NCBI RefSeq assembly: GCF_021155765.1
Contig: NC_060118.1
Coordinates: forward strand, 7,688,001 to 7,752,000
Source of the DNA: Diprion similis
Lineage: Eukaryota; Arthropoda; Insecta; Hymenoptera; Diprionidae
Direction: 5' to 3'
Length of the DNA stretch: 64,000 nucleotides
The notes beneath the pieces were generated by a model. It ran no database searches, was not told the origin of the DNA, and saw only the letters and a list, made by a program, of their open reading frames with translations. A program made the position numbers and the translations under genes. Positions 1 to 14,100 of this stretch are shown here, piece by piece (the stretch's first letter is position 1; every line of letters starts with the position of its first letter).

Positions 1-930
1 GAACAATTTAAAACTTAATCTTGTAGTCTTGTGGAATTTTTATTTTTATTTTTATTTTCATTTTTTTTTTTTTTTTTTCCATACAATTTCAGAGATAATT
101 TCTATACAACCGATTGAACGTTGGGTTGGGTCAATTTGAAAATTGAATTTTTTTTTTTGATTTTTTCGTGTCATCTTGCGACTAATATTATAGTCACACT
201 TTAACATTATACTTGTGTTACGTTTGAAATAATTTTTTTTTTTTTTTTTTAATTTCATTCGAATTCAGAATTAAAATTATAAGAGAGAAGAAAGAAAGAA
301 ATAAAAAAAAAAAATAAAAAATGAAAAATAACACCGTTTTCGAGTGTTCGTTTATTTATTTAACGATCGAGGAATAGTTTTTTTTTTTTTTTTTTTTTTT
401 TTTCTTCTTCTCGTCGCGTGCCTTCTTTCTTTGTGAAATTTTTTTTTCCACCTTGCGAATATTCTAGAGAATTTTTGAGCTTTTGAGCAGGCAAATCAGG
501 TTTTTTTTTTTTTTTTTTTTTATTATTATTATTATTTTGGCTTTCTCTTTCGTTCGTTCTTCTTTTCCGGTTTTTCGATTCGCGTAACCGAGAGAGTCTG
601 AGAGGATTCGGTATGCAGGCGTTTTAAATTCATCAACAAGCTGGAGACGAGTATTCGTACATATATAGCTATTACACATCACATTGTTACAACGGAAGTT
701 GCAAACAGTCGGTTTAGTCACTCGTGACGTTAACGCGTCGATGGTTTAACGATATACATTAGATACATACATACGTGACATATAACTTGTAATCTTTTTC
801 TTTATTATTCCTTTCTTTCGTTCTTCCTCTTCTTCTTCATATTTTTTTTCCTTGATATAATTAAACAGCGATAAGAGTTATATATTTATATTTATGACAC
901 ATACTTTGCAAATCGGATCTACGTATATAC

Positions 931-968
<38 letters not shown>

Positions 969-1466
969 ATTCATCATCGAGTCATCGGGGAAAAAAAGAT
1001 TAGAGAAAATTATTTTATAACTCAAGTGTGAAAAAAATAAAACTATAATATCGAAAATTTTTGTATAACTTTACGTTTGCGTTACAAATTTTTTTTTTCC
1101 GATATATTTCAGATTCAATTAAACTTTCGAGAGGTTTTGTCGACGATAATTATTTATTTTTATTTACGTGTCTGTTTATTTTTTATTTTATTTTTTTCTT
1201 CACCCTTTTTTCATCGCCTGGTAAAAATTAAAGATGAAAAATTTCCACACCTCGGAACAATTATGTTACAATGACGAATTACTGTATAGATTGCTTGCAT
1301 ACCTATATATACATAATATATATATATATATATATATATAGCTTGTGAGAGAAGATCGAGAGAAGAAAGGGAACCGAAAAAGGGTGAGAAAATGAATCGA
1401 CAAAGAAAGTACCTAAAGGTTGCGTGCGTGTCAGCGATAGATAATTCTGAGGTATTGAAGAGGATG

Positions 1467-1497
<31 letters not shown>

Positions 1498-1699
1498 TAT
1501 TGAAATTATAACGAGGTGTTAATTTGAATTTGAATTTAAATTCACCCCGTGGGGGACATAATACATATATATATGAATTCATTTTTCTTTTTGATTATCC
1601 AAAAGGGAATTCATTTAGATATCTTGTTTTTAAGCTTAACGTAATTTTCAACTTCGTTTTTTTATTCAATCTCAAGACACCGGTGTCTTAATAATCACA

Positions 1700-1733
1700 G
1701 GGGGGGGGGGGGGGGGGGGAGGAGGAGGAGGAC
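1700..1733. repeat. G-homopolymer followed by (AGG)n
   Basis: Twenty consecutive G (1700-1719) run into a short AGG repeat. A second run of exactly twenty G lies at 10660-10679. Such runs can form G-quadruplexes, and their exact length is often unreliable in assemblies. Confidence 0.9.
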
Positions 1734-2362
1734 ATAATTTGCTTCTTTTTTTTTTCTTTTGTTCTTGTTTTTCTTATTTTAAAAATCTTTTTACCAACAC
1801 TCGGAAATTAAAAATATTTTTAAAAAAAAGTTGCGAAAGAGGTTGAAACGAATAAAGAAAAAAAAAAAAAAAAAATAGGAGGCACGACGCGTGACGTTAC
1901 CAATGCGAAACCAAAGTATCGCGGAGTGTGTGTGACGGAAAAAAAAAAAAAAAAACCAAAAAAAAAAAATTTTGAATCGAATCGACCTGTAACTTTGATA
2001 ATTATAATTAATATTTTATAATGGGGTAAAATTGAAAAAATCAATAATCAATTAAAGATAAAAAATATATGTTAGTCTATGCAGATTTTTTTGAGCAGGA
2101 TATTTCTTTTACATAATATTTATAATACGTACGTATTGTACGTGTACTGATTCAATTATTATTACTGTTATCATCGTTTTTACTGTTTTTATTTTTATTA
2201 GACAATGTCGATTAATGTCATTCTCACCTGTACGTAAAGTTTGTAACGTATGTAACGTATGTAACGTACCAGCATAACTGTCCTATATAATAAATTAATG
2301 TGGGAGGATTGCGTAATGACGACATATTTGCAAGGTACGTGTGTGAGCCAGCTGACAAATTG

Positions 2363-2402
2363 TATACTATACTATACTATACTATACTATACTATACTAT
2401 AC
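2363..2402. repeat. (TATAC)n pentanucleotide microsatellite
   Basis: About eight perfect tandem copies of the five-base unit TATAC, directly visible. It is non-coding. A TA dinucleotide repeat lies at about 931-962, and three copies of a GTAACGTAT-like unit lie at about 2239-2268. Confidence 0.9.
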
Positions 2403-3752
2403 GTATATAATATGCGGAGGAATTTTTTAAGCGCGGAATTCGATTGTCTAGTGGATATTTATTCTATTTTTGTGACTCATCTTCTCTCTTCTTCTTATCT
2501 CCGCGTTTTTTGTTTTTTTTTTGTGTTTTTTTTTTCAAACTTATTCTGTTATTTTCTTTACTCGAATAACGAAGCTATGTAAGTAGGTACCAATAATGTC
2601 CATTAATTAATCGGGCTTCCCGCTAACTTGTTTGCGGTTAGAAACAAAATGCGAGTTTCATTCTATATACGATTTATGTGACAATGCCCATTGATGCCTG
2701 ATTTTTGAAAAATCGTTGTTGTTGTTGTTTTTTTTTTTTTTTTTTTTTTCTCAGCTTCATTTCATTTTCGCAATTTACATATATTCAAGTATGTATATGT
2801 ACATAGAAAATTTCATATCTATCATAACAGTGCTTTTGAAATTTATTGAACGCTTTTTTATCAAAACTATGTTTTCAAAATCGTTGAACAAGATTTATTA
2901 GAAACGGCTCGGAACCGATCGGTTTAAAATTTTTATACGAGCTTTGTGAAGGTTTTTTCCTCGTTGTTAAATATTTTTCATTTTATAAAGAAATTAAGAT
3001 GGAAGTTTTTATTGAAAATGGAAATCTCGTTTTTGCGAAGACGCTGTTTTGTTAAAAATTAATTGTTTGTTTATTACCTCGATCAAAGACTAGATAATAC
3101 CTTAATATTAAATCAACATTTTTTGGGTTTTCATTTTGGTAAAACACCGTTTTTTCAGCTTTAAAAATCATTATTTTTACAAATAAAAAATACCAAAATG
3201 AAGTCCAATGTTACATCAATTTATATATAAATTTACTGACATGTCTCTTCGTGAAAAATCGTTGAAAAAAATCCATTTTCTCGACCTTGGAGACTCGGTT
3301 TAACCCCCTTTAGATCATTGACGTGTACCTACATAAAAATATTTCAGTCCATTATGTCAGACAGCTAAGTTGAATATATCGACAACTTTTGTTATATTAA
3401 TTACTAGGCTTACGCTACGATGTGTCTAGGAATTTGATTCATGAATTCTTGGCTAGATTTGTTATTTTTATAACGTCACCACCGAATAGATGGTGATGGC
3501 CTAATAAAGTCAACGATCCGTATAATTCTTACTATACATTTATTACAGTGTGAAGATTTGATTGACCTGATTACGTAATATTACATAGAAAACGATTTTT
3601 TTTTTCGTTTTTTTTTTTTTCTTAAATATTATATTCAATAATTTCTTTCTTTTTTAAATTATTATATTCAGTCGCGTTTAATAATGACGTTTTTAGTTTC
3701 TTTTTCCTTATTCCATTCGATCGATTTTATTATATCAAACCAAATTTTCTAG

Positions 3753-6700
3753 GAGTGTCCAGATTTTCGGGATATCAGAGCTCAACAATGCGCCAAGTAT
3801 AATGGAAAATTTTACAAAGGGCAGAGTTATCAGTGGGAACCATTTCCTGATGGTGAGTTTTTACTCCATTTTTATCTGTACGGTGTTCTGTAATCTTTAC
3901 AATATTACTCCTTGAATTTCGTTTAATTTTTAGTCTTTTCAGTTTGCGGTTCGAATAACTACTCGTTTTAGTATTTTCAGTATCAATGATATACTTACAA
4001 AAATTATGATCGGTATATCGGCAACAAAACTCTCGAGAATTTAAAACAATTTGCAATATTGAATAGTTTTTTTTTTTTTAAATCCAACCGCCATTGAAAT
4101 TCTTTGTCACTAATCACAATTCTGAATAAAAATTTTTAATCGCTATCAGAAATGCGAGGATTGTTTGTTTGAAAAATTCTTTATCTTTAAATATCTTTTA
4201 AATATCTTTATTCTAAATCAATGGAAATTACTTGTTTAACTGGAAATCAAGTATAAAGCGGATGATGAGATTTGTAAAAATCGATAGAACGTCAACGAAT
4301 TGAAACCATTTGACGTTTACTGCAACAAGTTTTAACGATTTTAACGATTATTCTTTGAAACTTTCGTGCGATTTCTCAAGCGATTAGAATCTCAATCAAT
4401 CATCAAGACTAATGAACAAGGCAGTTTCTTCTTTTCAACAAATGATACATTGAAACATAGATGGTAGACGACTGATGAGCATGTCTAATATAGTTAGACG
4501 TAACGCATAACCGACTCGATAATTTGCGTAACTCTTTTTCGAAATTTTGATTCTTTTTTACGTCAAGGGATTCGGTTCTCAATCAATCGAGACAAATGAA
4601 AAAGGCGATTTCTTTACAACTGCTGATGCATAGAAACATAGTTAGACGTAACAGTTAGTCAACTCGCGAATCTGCTCAAGGGGGGAAACCCATATAAACG
4701 GTTGAAAATGACGAGGAATTTCGGAATTTTTTTCTGAAGCAACTACTTCGCCAATCGTTTTTAACTTTGGATGCTGTTTTATTGGACATTCATAGAAATG
4801 AAAAACATTTTTTTTTTAATCGAAAATAATTATTCATCAGCTGACTGCAATCAATTGTCGTTGAAAAAGAATTTTTCCCGCGATGTCAAATTGCGGTGGC
4901 TGTAATTTTTTTTTTTTTATCTGAAACAAAAAATTCAAAAACCATTACATTCTTTACGAAAGTACGCTGTCGATGAATCAAGAAAAAGTTTAAAAAGTTG
5001 ATTATTGTAAAAACGGCGGTGCTCAGAAAAAGAAAGATCGAATTTTCAGCGAACATTTTTACGCAAAAAATGTTTGTAGAATTTTTTTTTTTCTTAATAA
5101 TTGAAGTTCATCGACAAGATTTTGCAATTCTGTGTATAAAAATCTTTGGTTGAAGTGTATCGGATAAATACTTGTTTGTTTTTTTTTTCATAACCCTGCC
5201 GCAAATTGCGAAAAATTTAGTTTCGAGTAAATCGCGTTTAAACAGTAAATCTTTTTAAGAAATTTTGCCTTTTCTTCACGACAAACTCGTTTCAGCTCCA
5301 AACGACTGCGCGCTGAACTGCCGGGCAGTAGGAGAGCGCTTCTACGCCACCCTGGAACCAGCCGTCCTGGATGGAACGCCGTGTCGAGGAAACCCACGAC
5401 GACGCTCCCGGGTCCCCGGAGTCCTTGCCGTAGGCGCCGCGGATCGTTGGCTCTGCGTCGAGGGCCAGTGCAAGGTGATTTGCAGATCATGCTAGCCACG
5501 ATAATGCCGTGCCGTTCTGCCCATAAGCCGAGGCGTTTGACTCGAATTTGTTTTTTTTCCTCCGCCTTACATTTTTAACCCCAGCTGCCCAGTTCTCATT
5601 TTTACTTTTGAAAACCGGAAATCCGAGGTCAAAAACATCGACGATATCTATAGTTTCATCGATATAATGTGAGCTATAATGCGTTATGGTAAATACGAAA
5701 TTAATCTGTAATGCATCCAATTCAGAGAGTGTAATTCGCATTGATCATTGGGTATATATATATATTATATGTATGTATGTATGTACATATATTATCTTCG
5801 TAATTGCTAAAATGTCGTTGAACTTGGAAAATCGAATTTACAGCGATTCGCATCGTCCGGTTGTTTTAGTTTTAAAAAAAAAAAGTCGTGAAAATTTACG
5901 ATTTAATGATTAATAATTACTGAAAAAGTGGTCAAAACTACTCAGAGCTGTATAGAAAAGATTAATGATACTTTTTTTTTTTTTTTTTTTTCAATGGGAG
6001 GTTTGCAGTCGTCATTTGTTTTTCGGAAAAACGAAATGTTATCTATGAAAAGAAGGAAAAAAAAATAAAAAATAAAAATAACCGAACCGGTTATAGATCG
6101 CCAGCATCAATGTAGAAGAAATAGCGAAAAATAGCTTCGAGAAACGTTGAAAAAATTTAAAAAAAAACGTTAAAATTTGGTTCTTTTTCTCGTTGAAAAT
6201 AAAGGAGGAAAATTATGCCGAATTTCGAATATCAAGATGACGTATATTAAACAAAAAAAACAAAAAAAAAAAAACAGTGAATTATGAAGAATGAAAGAAC
6301 GCGTTAAAAACTGAAAACATGACCTGAATAATGATTTTTCAATTTATATTCTGTATGAGGATTTTTTAAAAGAGAGAATCTCTTTATTTGTCAAACTCCT
6401 TTGAAAAGAATTCTTTTCGGTTAATGAATAAAAAATTTCACCACTCGCATTAGAAAGCGAGAAAGTTATACGGATTAAAAGTCAACTCGAAGCATTAACA
6501 CCAAGATATAATGTTCAACGGTAAAATCAATTCGATAACGTAGATAACTGTAATTTTTTCTTTTTACACAAATTTTCAGATTTCTTTTCCTTTGCCGATG
6601 TAATAATGAAGTCAATACTTTCAGGGGCACATTTTTCATTTTCATGTAACAAAGAAATCATCGGTCAACTGTGGATTTTTCAAGTTGCTGATTATGATTC

Positions 6701-7881
6701 TGCAGTCAGAATTGAAAACTCCAAAATGGCGGATCCAAAATGGTGGCCACTTTTTACTAAATTCAATTTTTATCGTTCAATTTGCACACGATTTAATATG
6801 AGGGTTTTTTTTTTAGGTCGATGGTAACGATTCTGCAGTCAGAATTGCAAAATTCAAAATGGCGGATTCAATATGGCAGCAATTTTCGACTTTTATCGTT
6901 CAATTTGCACACGATTCGATGTGAGGGTTTTTTTTAGGTTGCTGGTTACAATTCCGCCGTCAGAATTGCAAAATTCAAAATGGCGGATTCAATATGGCAG
7001 CAATTTTCGACTAAATTCGACTTTTATCGTTCAATTTGCACACGATTCGATATGAGGGTTTTTTTTAGGTTGCTGGTTACAATTCCGCCGTCAGAATTGC
7101 AAAATTCAAAATGGCGGATCCAAATATGGCAGCAATTTTCGACTAAATTCGACTTTTATCGTTCAATTTGCACACGATTCGATATGAGGGTTTTTTTTAG
7201 GTTGCTGGTTACAATTCCGCCGTTAGAATTGCAAAATTCAAAATGGCGGATCCAATATGGCAGCAATTTTCGACTAAATTCGACTTTTTTCGTTGAGTTT
7301 GTAGGTTCAACTGCAAAGATACAGTAAAAATTTTAATAAAAAATAAAAATATAAGGAAATTTTACAAAGTCGATTCACCTTTAGAATCATTATAAAGATG
7401 CAAAACAGTAATTTCTTGTTTATATTTCGTTAGCCTAACCAGCTTCAACATCGTAGATAATTTAAAAACCTGGAAATGTACAAATCTCCTTGAAAATTGC
7501 ATTCACAGTCGGTTGGATGTGACGGTGTCGTCGGTTCGGGTCGAGTTTATGACGCCTGCGGTGTTTGCGGAGGTGAAGGAAACAGCTGTCGACTTTTCGA
7601 AGGTATTTTTTTGGAGCCAAAATTATCGGCCGGTCATCAGCTGGTGACGACCATTCCAAAGGGGGCAATTTCGATCAACATCACGGAAATCCGGCCGTCT
7701 AAAAACGCTTTGGGTAAAATTTATATTAATTTTTAACTAACAATATTAGTTATAGACTAATAATTTTAGTGACAAAATAAAACAAAATAACAATAATAAT
7801 AAATAAATTAATAAAAATCGTTCCGAAGTATAGAATTTTCAACTCAAATCTAAGACTTCTCTTACAGCGTATAAATTTTCT

Positions 7882-7915
<34 letters not shown>

Positions 7916-10900
7916 CTCAATCACAACATGTTGGTTAAATGAGTGATGTAAAAAAAAGCTCCAATTCAATCATTCATTCAAATTTTTAAAAACTGATTCA
8001 ACGTTTTTATTCTATTCTTCTTTTTCTTCATAATTTTTCATCTTTTTCTTCATTTTTCAAATACTATTCCGACCCTCTTCAACCCTCGATGAAAGGTTTA
8101 ACGGTAAAAGTATTTTCGTCGTTTCTTTTCTCTTCCAAATTTCCTTCGTACGAAATGTATACATAACGTATATCATACACGCAAAAATTAACATACTATA
8201 CGCGTTTATTGTCGTATACCTTGTACGTATTTATGTCATATACGTATATATTACACACATTACGCCTGCGTGATGTTATAAGTCAAGAATTCTATATATA
8301 ATGCATTACTCATGTGATGAATTGGACGCATGAAAAAGAAGAATATTTCCTTTTTTCACAATTCGTAACTAAACTATTGTTCTACACATACGTCGATGTG
8401 CTAATACATAATACATAATTACACGTATATACAGAGATCTATATGTAATTTGTATTCAATATTGTTTTTTTTTTTTGCATACGCGAATATAACGGTAGGA
8501 TCATAAAAATTTTCATTCATTTGTTTCTTTATTTCTCTTCTCTTATTTGTGATTTTTCCGGCATTTTAGTCTTTTTACACTTTTCCATTCATTTTTTCAA
8601 ACAACTCAAAATTCATTTATTTCCACTTTTTATTATCACCTTTGTATTTCTGATTGACCATTGAAAAGTATATAATTACGTGCTAAATCTTCTCGATGGT
8701 TTATTATAAATTAGACGGTATTTCACATGAATTTTTCAATCGTTTTGTTACATATCATTAAAGTCATTATTGAGCAATTAATTTATTTTTACGTCTTTGA
8801 TAAATAATTGAAGCAAAATCCTTTCACGTAAAAAGCTTAAAATAATTTCATTTTCTCTTCTCATTTTTTTTTTTCACTTGTAATAAGTAGATACGTATAA
8901 CGTTGAAAAGAAATATATACTTACGGAGTTTAAGAAACAGAAATTTAGAATTCGAGAATTTTTACGTCATGATTACATATATACCTTCTTTCTTTACACT
9001 CAATACACTTGTATATTTATTTCTTATCAAAAATTTCTTGTATACCCAGCTGTGCAGTTGCAGATTATGATATACAGTTCAAACATTATACGCGAAATAT
9101 TATAAGATGATAATAATATTTTGTATTATCGTATAGGTAGAAATTACACCACCTCGGGCCTCGAAAAACTCCAAACTTATTTATAGATTTTTTTTTCTCC
9201 CTCTCTTCGGAAAATTCAATTTTTATCCTTGTGAAAATAATTTCTGTAACTATAAAAAGAATCAAAAAAAGTCAATTTTTTTTTTTTTTTTTACAAACAT
9301 TTACGTAATAATTCACCTCGTCACAATAACTCCGAGGTTTATAAAAACTCGACAATTCTTCTTTCTGTTATAAATAAGAAATTCTAAGATATTCGATAAA
9401 AATATTATATTCTTATCAACGATTTATGTACGAAAATCAAGCTGATTCATTTCTAAAATTATTTCTGTACAAAAAGCACTAAATTCCAAGGAAAATTTTG
9501 TTTCAAACTCCCTTCGATAATTTTACAAATTTTTTCTCAGACAATCATTTCATGAATTTTTTCGTTTTCAGCATTGAGAAGTACGAATGGCAGTTTCATC
9601 TTCAACGCTCCGTCTCCGCAGTCATCACTGAGCTCGTCTGGAGCTTACGAAGGTGCTGGGACGGTTTTTTCATACCGTCGGGGAAACCTCATGCATGCTG
9701 AAAATATTTGGACCGAAGGTCCGCTCGAAGAGCCCGTAGATCTAATGGCGAGTTGATTTCATTCAGCTTTTTAACCCACAATTTTTAATTCGAGTATTTC
9801 GATTGTTGGTTTTTTTTTTGTTTTTTTTTTTTTTGTTTTTTTTTTTTAATAAAAAATTTTTTCACACGCGCAGATTTTGTCCGAAGACTTGAATCCAGGG
9901 ATATTGTATAAATACATGCTGCCGCTCGAGGAGAAACTAGAAGACATCGCGATGCTGGCACCGCCTGTACTCGTTACTGGTAATTACATCTCGTTTATAC
10001 AATATGTTACACATTAGGTCAAGACGATGAAACCGAAGAAAAGTGAGAGGAAGAAAAATAAGAGAAGAGAAGAGAAAAAACAACGTTACAATTTTAATTA
10101 GCGCAATTACAGAGGGATAGACAAAGAAAGGAATTACATGTTTCTTTAGGTCCCAATGATAGAATCGGCAACGAAATTCCGGAACATTCTGCCCACGTGG
10201 GAACGCCGCCATTGGATCCCAACGCGTAAGTATTTAAAAAAAAAAAAAAAACGAATAACGAATGAAAGAGAAATGAGAAAAGCAAAATGGAAATCCGTAT
10301 TACTGACTTTGTATTCGATATCCATGACTAAAGGACCAAGTCCGAAGGTGGGAAGGATGCAGCTCCGGGTCGTCCAGACGACGAGGATGACGATAAGAGG
10401 AACTCGAACCAATCAAACGCGGTAGGAAAAATGGCCGGCGATCAACCGGTGCAGACAAAATTGATTGGCAAGAATCAACGGAAGAGGAAAAAGAACAGGA
10501 GCAAGAAAAAGTTCTTCTGGAAAATAGCCTCATTGTCACCTTGCTCGAAGGCCTGTGGCGGTGGTGAGTGATCGAGCTTTTTTTTGGGGTTATGAAAAAC
10601 TGCGAACCGCAACATGGCGCCGAAGGAAAGTGAGATATAAATCACGTGACGTCTATTTAGGGGGGGGGGGGGGGGGGGGAATAGTGCGAATATCGAGGTT
10701 CAAAAATCTTCGTGCAGCACGTCAGGCTTTTGTTTTTGTTAAATTGAATTGACCTGGAGTGCAAAAATAAAAAAAGAAACAAGTTTTATAACTAAATACG
10801 GGAGCTCTGATCGTCTGCATTTTTTCCTACCAGATGGCGCTGCGTGTCACGAGGAAAAAAATTGTATAATATAGGTATTAAAAAGTAAAAGTAAATGTTA

Positions 10901-11095
10901 CTGAAATTGGTATATCACTACTTTTAATCCTAAAATCACATTGCTTGTACAATTTTGCATTGAAAGTTAGGAATTATTTCGATTACGAACAGATTCTCTA
11001 CAATTTGTGTATAATGTGAATATCTGATATCCGAGATCGTGCATTTATTTTATACTAACTGGGTGAAAAAAAAATTTTTGTTGTAAAAAAAAATA

Positions 11096-11140
<45 letters not shown>

Positions 11141-14100
11141 TAAATATGTAGGTATGATAATTAAATGTACAGCTGGTGTATTTTTAATTTTTAATTTTTA
11201 ATTTTTAATTTTTGTTTTTTCTAACGACACGAACGCCCATCTTGTTTCGTAACTTTGATAGACAGTGCACCAGTTCTTGGATGAACGCTGGTGAGAGTGA
11301 TGGCGTGGAAAATGATGCTTGTTCTCGGAAGGCCTGCAGGTCACCCCGTGTCAACGGGCGAAGATAATTTCATCAAATTCCTATGTTTTCCATGGAGTAT
11401 ATACATAAGCTGTAATAGCACGCATAAATATAGATACTGACGTAGTTATAAACCGTGCTGCTGTGCAACGCGCAGGCTCTTTTATATAATATTACACACC
11501 GCGTATTAGTTACAGCAATAACGATAATTCCTCTAATCACTCTCTCCAATATCTTCCCGCTTCTTAGTTCTTTCGAGCTCCAGTTTGTGGCTCATCACTG
11601 CCCTAATCGTGACCTGCAAGCCGAGTATTATTTTATTATTTTTTTTTTTTACACCCATAGGAACCGTGGATGCCGTTCTTCAAGAACAAGACCATCCGAT
11701 TCCGCTATCAGCTCGTAAACCCTGCGAGTTATGAGGGCAGAGAAAATTGTTGGAGAGTTTTAAGGGGGAACGAAACAGAAAATAAATAAATAAATTAATT
11801 GATTTATTTATTAATTGATAAATAAATGAAATTAAAATTTCTACACATGTTTCAAACTTTTGCGCGGAGTATTTTTGTTCTTCGTTCTGATTTTTTAATA
11901 CGAATTAAAACTCTCCTTTGAAATAGCGGGAAATTCAATTTTTCTTGCAATAACATGACGTTAATATTTTTATCAAAAAATTGCGATTACAATATTAAAC
12001 ACTCTTAGAAAATATGTGACCAAAAATGGTGTTCTTTTTTTTTTATTCTTAAGCGTGAACTTTCAGTCTTTTTTAGGAATTTTTCGTACTCCCTTTTCGA
12101 TTTTGAAACGCCATTTAATCGTTGACATTTTTCCTCACAGGCGTGCAATACGCGACTTTCAAATGCTTCCGAGAAAGCACGCAGGCCATGGCGCCCGAAA
12201 GAAGATGCAAAAACGTTCCTCGACCACCTTCACCACCGCCTCTGAGGTGCAACACGTTGCCGTGTCCCGCCAGGTTCGAAATTTGAAATGTAACCTCACT
12301 AAAATCGGCCAAAGAATTATCAAAATATCAATTTTATCGCTAAAAACTGAACAATCTGGTAAACTCTCTCCATAATTTTTAGTCTGGCATACCAAAAGAG
12401 CAAAAAGATCTTAATCAACAAATAAAAACAGTAATTACAATTAATTTAAAAAAAATTTCGTCAAAATTCTAATCCAAAAATACTTTTCACCTTTGTCAGA
12501 TTTTCTTTAGAAACCCCAAATTCTGTGTATTTTCTGTGATCAAACCGATTCCTCGTTATTCTTAACCCGATTGTTACCCTAAATTTTTGTTCTTATAATT
12601 TTCTTTTTTTTTTTCTCTCTTTCTTAACGTTTAATTGAAAATTTATAATCGTTTAATTCGCGCAGATGGCGAGCCGGTCCGTGGAGTCCGTGTTCGGTGA
12701 CTTGCGGCACCGGAATTCAGTCCCGAAAACTCGAATGTGTTCAGGAGTTGAACCCCAAGCTGACAATGCGCGTTGCCTCCGGTGCTTGCATTCAGAAAGC
12801 TGATTTAAAAACAACCACTCAGTGCAGGTTGACTTCCTGCATATTTCCTCGGGCTCCTCCTGAGGCGAGGCAAATGCATCCGCAGGTCGAAGCTATCCAA
12901 AAGGAATCCCACTGGACGACCGGAAATTGGGGAGAAGTGAGTAGCTAAAAATTGCCGTTTTATTTACTTACCTTAATTTGTTCTTTTACTTTTTATTTAT
13001 TATTTCCCATTATTCGTCGATGGTCAATTTTTTTGCCATGAATTTTAACGCACTTGCGAAAAAAAAAAAAACGGTTAACCGAAGTCTATACTAGCTGTTT
13101 TAATATTTCTTAATTTTTCCAAGTTTTCGATGACTGATAATTATTGAAAAATTATAAAAATAACGCGATATTCTTCTGTTTACGAAAAGCTAGATAAATG
13201 AAAACTGAATTCTTTGGACTGATGATAGCATAAAATGCGTCATGTAAAAAAGGAGAAATTCTCAACCCCTATATTATCTTTATTATTTATTGCCAGTGTT
13301 CGAGCACCTGTGGTCCGGCGATTCGTAAAAGAGAGGTGATATGCATAACAGCAGGATCGACAACCTGCCCCGATGAAACAAGACCCGCAAACGAAACAGC
13401 TTGCGATTCTTTACCCGAGTGCAACAGGATCCCAGCTCAAAATGCGCCTTGGCTATACACCGACTGGTCGCCTCAGGTGAAAGAGAATATAGTGTAAATA
13501 ATAAATAATAAAAAGAAAGGAAGAAAAACGAGGAAAAGAAAATATCGAAACATTGGAATATAACGATGATAATAATGTTTTATTTCTTATTTTCTGTATA
13601 CGCAGTGTTCCGCCGAGTGTGGAATCGGTTTGCGAACACGTCAAATCGTCTGTAGTGACGTTAACGAGGTATTTTGCGACGCCTCGAAAAAACCAAACCT
13701 CGACGAATCTTGTACCGGAAATGGTACACACTGTGACCAGATGAGGTATCAGTGGTTCGTTGGAGCCTGGAGTTCGGTGAGTACATTGCTGAAACAAGTT
13801 CTGGATTGATTAACGTGACCCGTATTAGACGAGAAATGAAAAAAAAAAAGCAAACGGAAATTGAAATTAATGTATATTATTGGCCTGAATTCTGTTTTAC
13901 GGATGTTGAAAGTGAAACTTGGAGAACGTCGAAGACTCAAATACTGAGAGTAACCCATAAGTCGTATGTTTTCTAATCACAATATTAAAAAATGAAAGCA
14001 AATACGGCTCAATGAAATTTAGAACAGTATGACGTCACCCATGCTAAGTGATATCAGTTATAAATCCGTATTTTACAAAATACAGTAAAATTCAATTAAT

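Larger units (their letters stand above)
1..3752. other. AT-rich non-coding DNA, probably intron of the ADAMTS-like gene
   Basis: No open frame here resembles a protein. The stretch is dominated by poly(T)/poly(A) runs, TA-rich DNA and short simple repeats. It ends at a good splice acceptor (AG at 3751-3752) of an exon that starts in phase 0, so at least its right part is intron of the ADAMTS-like gene whose earlier exons lie left of the window. Confidence 0.6.

Noticed and set aside
6873-7327. Open frames with repeated [15 protein letters not shown] motif
   Set aside because: This is translation of the ~131-bp intronic tandem repeat; periodicity follows the DNA unit, which is not a multiple of three throughout.
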